Shown: piece after piece, positions 7,055 to 7,405 of the stretch | Layout of the letters: the number at the start of each line of letters is the position of its first letter | Position numbering within the stretch: position 1 is the first letter of the stretch | Source of the DNA: CAWBRT01 sp050015355 | Lineage (GTDB): Bacteria; Acidobacteriota; Terriglobia; Terriglobales; Acidobacteriaceae | Assembly (NCBI GenBank): GCA_050015355.1 | Contig: JBEKBO010000174.1 | Span: forward strand, 1-7,405 | Length of the DNA: 7,405 nt | Direction: 5' to 3' | Position numbers and translations under genes: made by a program | Notes under the pieces: model-generated | What the model was told of the DNA's origin: nothing | Databases searched by the model: none | The model's input: the letters and a program-made list of their open reading frames with translations, nothing else

Positions 7055-7075
7055 TAATTTGGCGGGGCTTGTCAA
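7047..7075 (-). promoter_or_regulatory. Sigma-70-type promoter of imuA-imuB-dnaE2
   Basis: On the minus strand a perfect TTGACA (7075-7070) is followed, after exactly 17 bases, by TATCGT (7052-7047), a four-of-six -10 match. Transcription would start around 7040, leaving a short leader of about 17 bases before the imuA ATG at 7023. The leader carries a short direct repeat, ATTCGC on the plus strand at 7024-7029 and 7035-7040, of unknown meaning. The strong -35 with a weak -10 under a palindrome fits a tightly repressed promoter. Confidence 0.65.
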
Positions 7076-7108
7076 CAACGTCAGCAGTTTAGGAGGTGGG
7101 GTAGTGGC

Positions 7109-7122
7109 GCGATAGGCGATAG
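7109..7122. repeat. Tandem 7-bp repeat GCGATAG x2
   Basis: GCGATAG occurs twice head to tail. Its core CGATAGG also forms one half of the imuA operator palindrome (7048-7054), so the half-site appears again about 62 bases upstream of the promoter. It may be a supplementary repressor half-site, or it may mark the junction with the IS110 left end, which should lie close by. Bases 7076-7108 show nothing else. Confidence 0.4.
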
Positions 7123-7127
7123 CCCTT

Positions 7128-7317
7128 TGTGGCCACCACAGATAATCTCTGATTATCCAAACTTGCCCCGCAATAGTACTTAAACTTCATTGGGACGTAC
7201 GCCCATTTCTTGGCTCCAACCCAGTATTGCGGTCTGGGCTGATGAATGTTCTTTGCGACGCTCCGCTTCTGGGCTTTGGCGGTGGTTAATGAGATGGTCC
7301 GCCGCCTGGATCAGCCC
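7128..7317 (+). ncRNA. Predicted IS110 bridge RNA
   Basis: The leader holds consecutive perfect stems. They are TGTGG/CCACA (7128-7132 with 7136-7140), GATAATC/GATTATC (7141-7147 with 7151-7157), CCGCAATA/TATTGCGG (7168-7175 with 7225-7232) closing a 49-nt loop, and GGGCTGAT/ATCAGCCC (7236-7243 with 7310-7317) closing a 66-nt loop. The last loop contains an inner stem GGCGG/CCGCC (7278-7282 with 7299-7303). A 5' hairpin followed by two large loops in tandem, on the transposase strand, is the layout of the bridge RNA described for IS621, where one loop pairs with target DNA and the other with donor DNA. The stretch from 7141 to 7317 is 177 nt, a size I recall for the IS621 RNA. The pairing is seen directly; the function is inferred. 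An alternative stem CCCAG/CTGGG (7220-7224 with 7234-7238) would compete with both closing stems. Confidence 0.68.
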
Positions 7318-7325
7318 TGAAGTGG

Positions 7326-7361
7326 GATGATCACGGACAGCTTACATCTGGGAGGATCATC
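7326..7361 (+). promoter_or_regulatory. Transposase ribosome binding site overlapped by a hairpin
   Basis: GGAGGA (7351-7356) is a strong Shine-Dalgarno seven bases before the transposase ATG. The arm GATCATC (7355-7361) covers its end and the spacer, and is perfectly complementary to GATGATC (7326-7332), with a 22-nt loop. When paired, the hairpin would partly hide the ribosome binding site. Structures of this kind limit transposase translation from read-through transcripts in other insertion sequences. Here the role is inferred. Confidence 0.45.
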
Positions 7362-7363
7362 GC

Positions 7364-7405
7364 ATGAACATTGCTTCTATTGGCATTGATCTGGGCAAAA
7401 CCACC
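7364..7405 (+). CDS. IS110-family transposase, N-terminus (partial)
   Basis: Only the first 14 codons are in the window: MNIASIGIDLGKTT. The Gly-Ile-Asp-Leu-Gly-Lys-x-Thr segment is the opening beta-strand of the RuvC-like DEDD nuclease domain in IS110 transposases, and its aspartate is the first catalytic residue. The ATG is set by a strong GGAGGA at proper spacing and by the preceding structured leader. RuvC-fold and actin-fold proteins can share a GIDLG start, so the call rests partly on the bridge-RNA-like leader and on the known IS110 fragment at the other end of the window. Whether the two belong to the same IS type cannot be judged, because they do not overlap. Confidence 0.75.
   Translation, partial: MNIASIGIDLGKTT

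Larger units (their letters stand above)
7123..7405 (+). mobile_element. IS110-family insertion sequence, left end and start of transposase (partial)
   Basis: The element consists here of a structured non-coding leader followed by the start of an IS110-family transposase, and leaves the window on the right. IS110-group elements carry a long non-coding left end upstream of the transposase, which is what is seen. They usually lack terminal inverted repeats and target duplications, so the left boundary cannot be fixed from sequence alone. I place it just before the first stem (7128) as an estimate; it could lie some tens of bases to either side. Confidence 0.55.

Noticed and set aside
6491..7078. 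Minus-strand open frame of 195 codons overlapping imuA
   Set aside because: It is out of frame with imuA, which has clear Walker motifs in its own frame. Its composition is Arg-rich as expected for a shadow frame.
7091..7113. AGGAGG followed by a GTG as a small gene start
   Set aside because: The GTG overlaps the AGGAGG itself, and frames from nearby GTG codons end after a few codons. It is probably chance.
7128..7157. Adjacent hairpins as a rho-independent terminator
   Set aside because: Neither stem is followed by a T-run on either strand, and their position in the IS110 leader suits the 5' part of a bridge RNA better.
1..7405. CRISPR array, tRNA or rRNA genes
   Set aside because: No regularly spaced repeats and no cloverleaf or rRNA-like segments were seen on either strand.

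Overview
The window reads as a stretch of an Acidobacteriota genome, probably class Terriglobia. The main clue is the ImuA-type RecA-like protein, with a Lys-Pro-Trp-Gly-Arg-Leu-Asp segment and a long variable insert that I recall from that group. The moderately high GC content and the two IS110-family elements fit but do not prove it. The placement is an inference from remembered family features, not from a database search.

Layout, left to right. Bases 1-486 (minus strand) hold the C-terminal part of an IS110-family transposase, cut off on its N-terminal side. Bases 529-1215 (plus) encode an intact SRAP (YedK/HMCES-type) abasic-site DNA-protein crosslinking protein. Bases 1217-7023 (minus) hold the SOS mutagenesis cassette imuA-imuB-dnaE2 (imuC), transcribed right to left. 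It has a promoter near 7047-7075 and a 15-bp palindrome over the -10 box that is a good LexA-operator candidate. Bases 7024-7363 carry this promoter and then the left end of a second IS110-family element, whose transposase starts at 7364 (plus) and leaves the window. The non-coding leader of that element folds into a series of perfect stems closing two large loops, the expected layout of an IS110 bridge RNA.

How the genes work together. In intact cassettes ImuA and ImuB are accessory proteins. ImuB is a Y-family polymerase relative without catalytic residues that binds the sliding clamp and recruits the error-prone C-family polymerase DnaE2 for lesion bypass. SRAP proteins cap abasic sites in single-stranded DNA and are often found near such SOS genes.

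The most striking observation is that the cassette is broken twice. imuB carries a one-base deletion near 5398, upstream of its clamp-binding motif. dnaE2 carries an in-frame TGA (3854-3856) in its PHP domain where the family has arginine. imuA and the SRAP gene are open. Unless these are assembly errors, the mutasome is decaying or inactive in this strain, in a segment bordered on both sides by outward-facing IS110 elements. The other notable item is the predicted bridge RNA, together with a hairpin that overlaps the transposase ribosome binding site.
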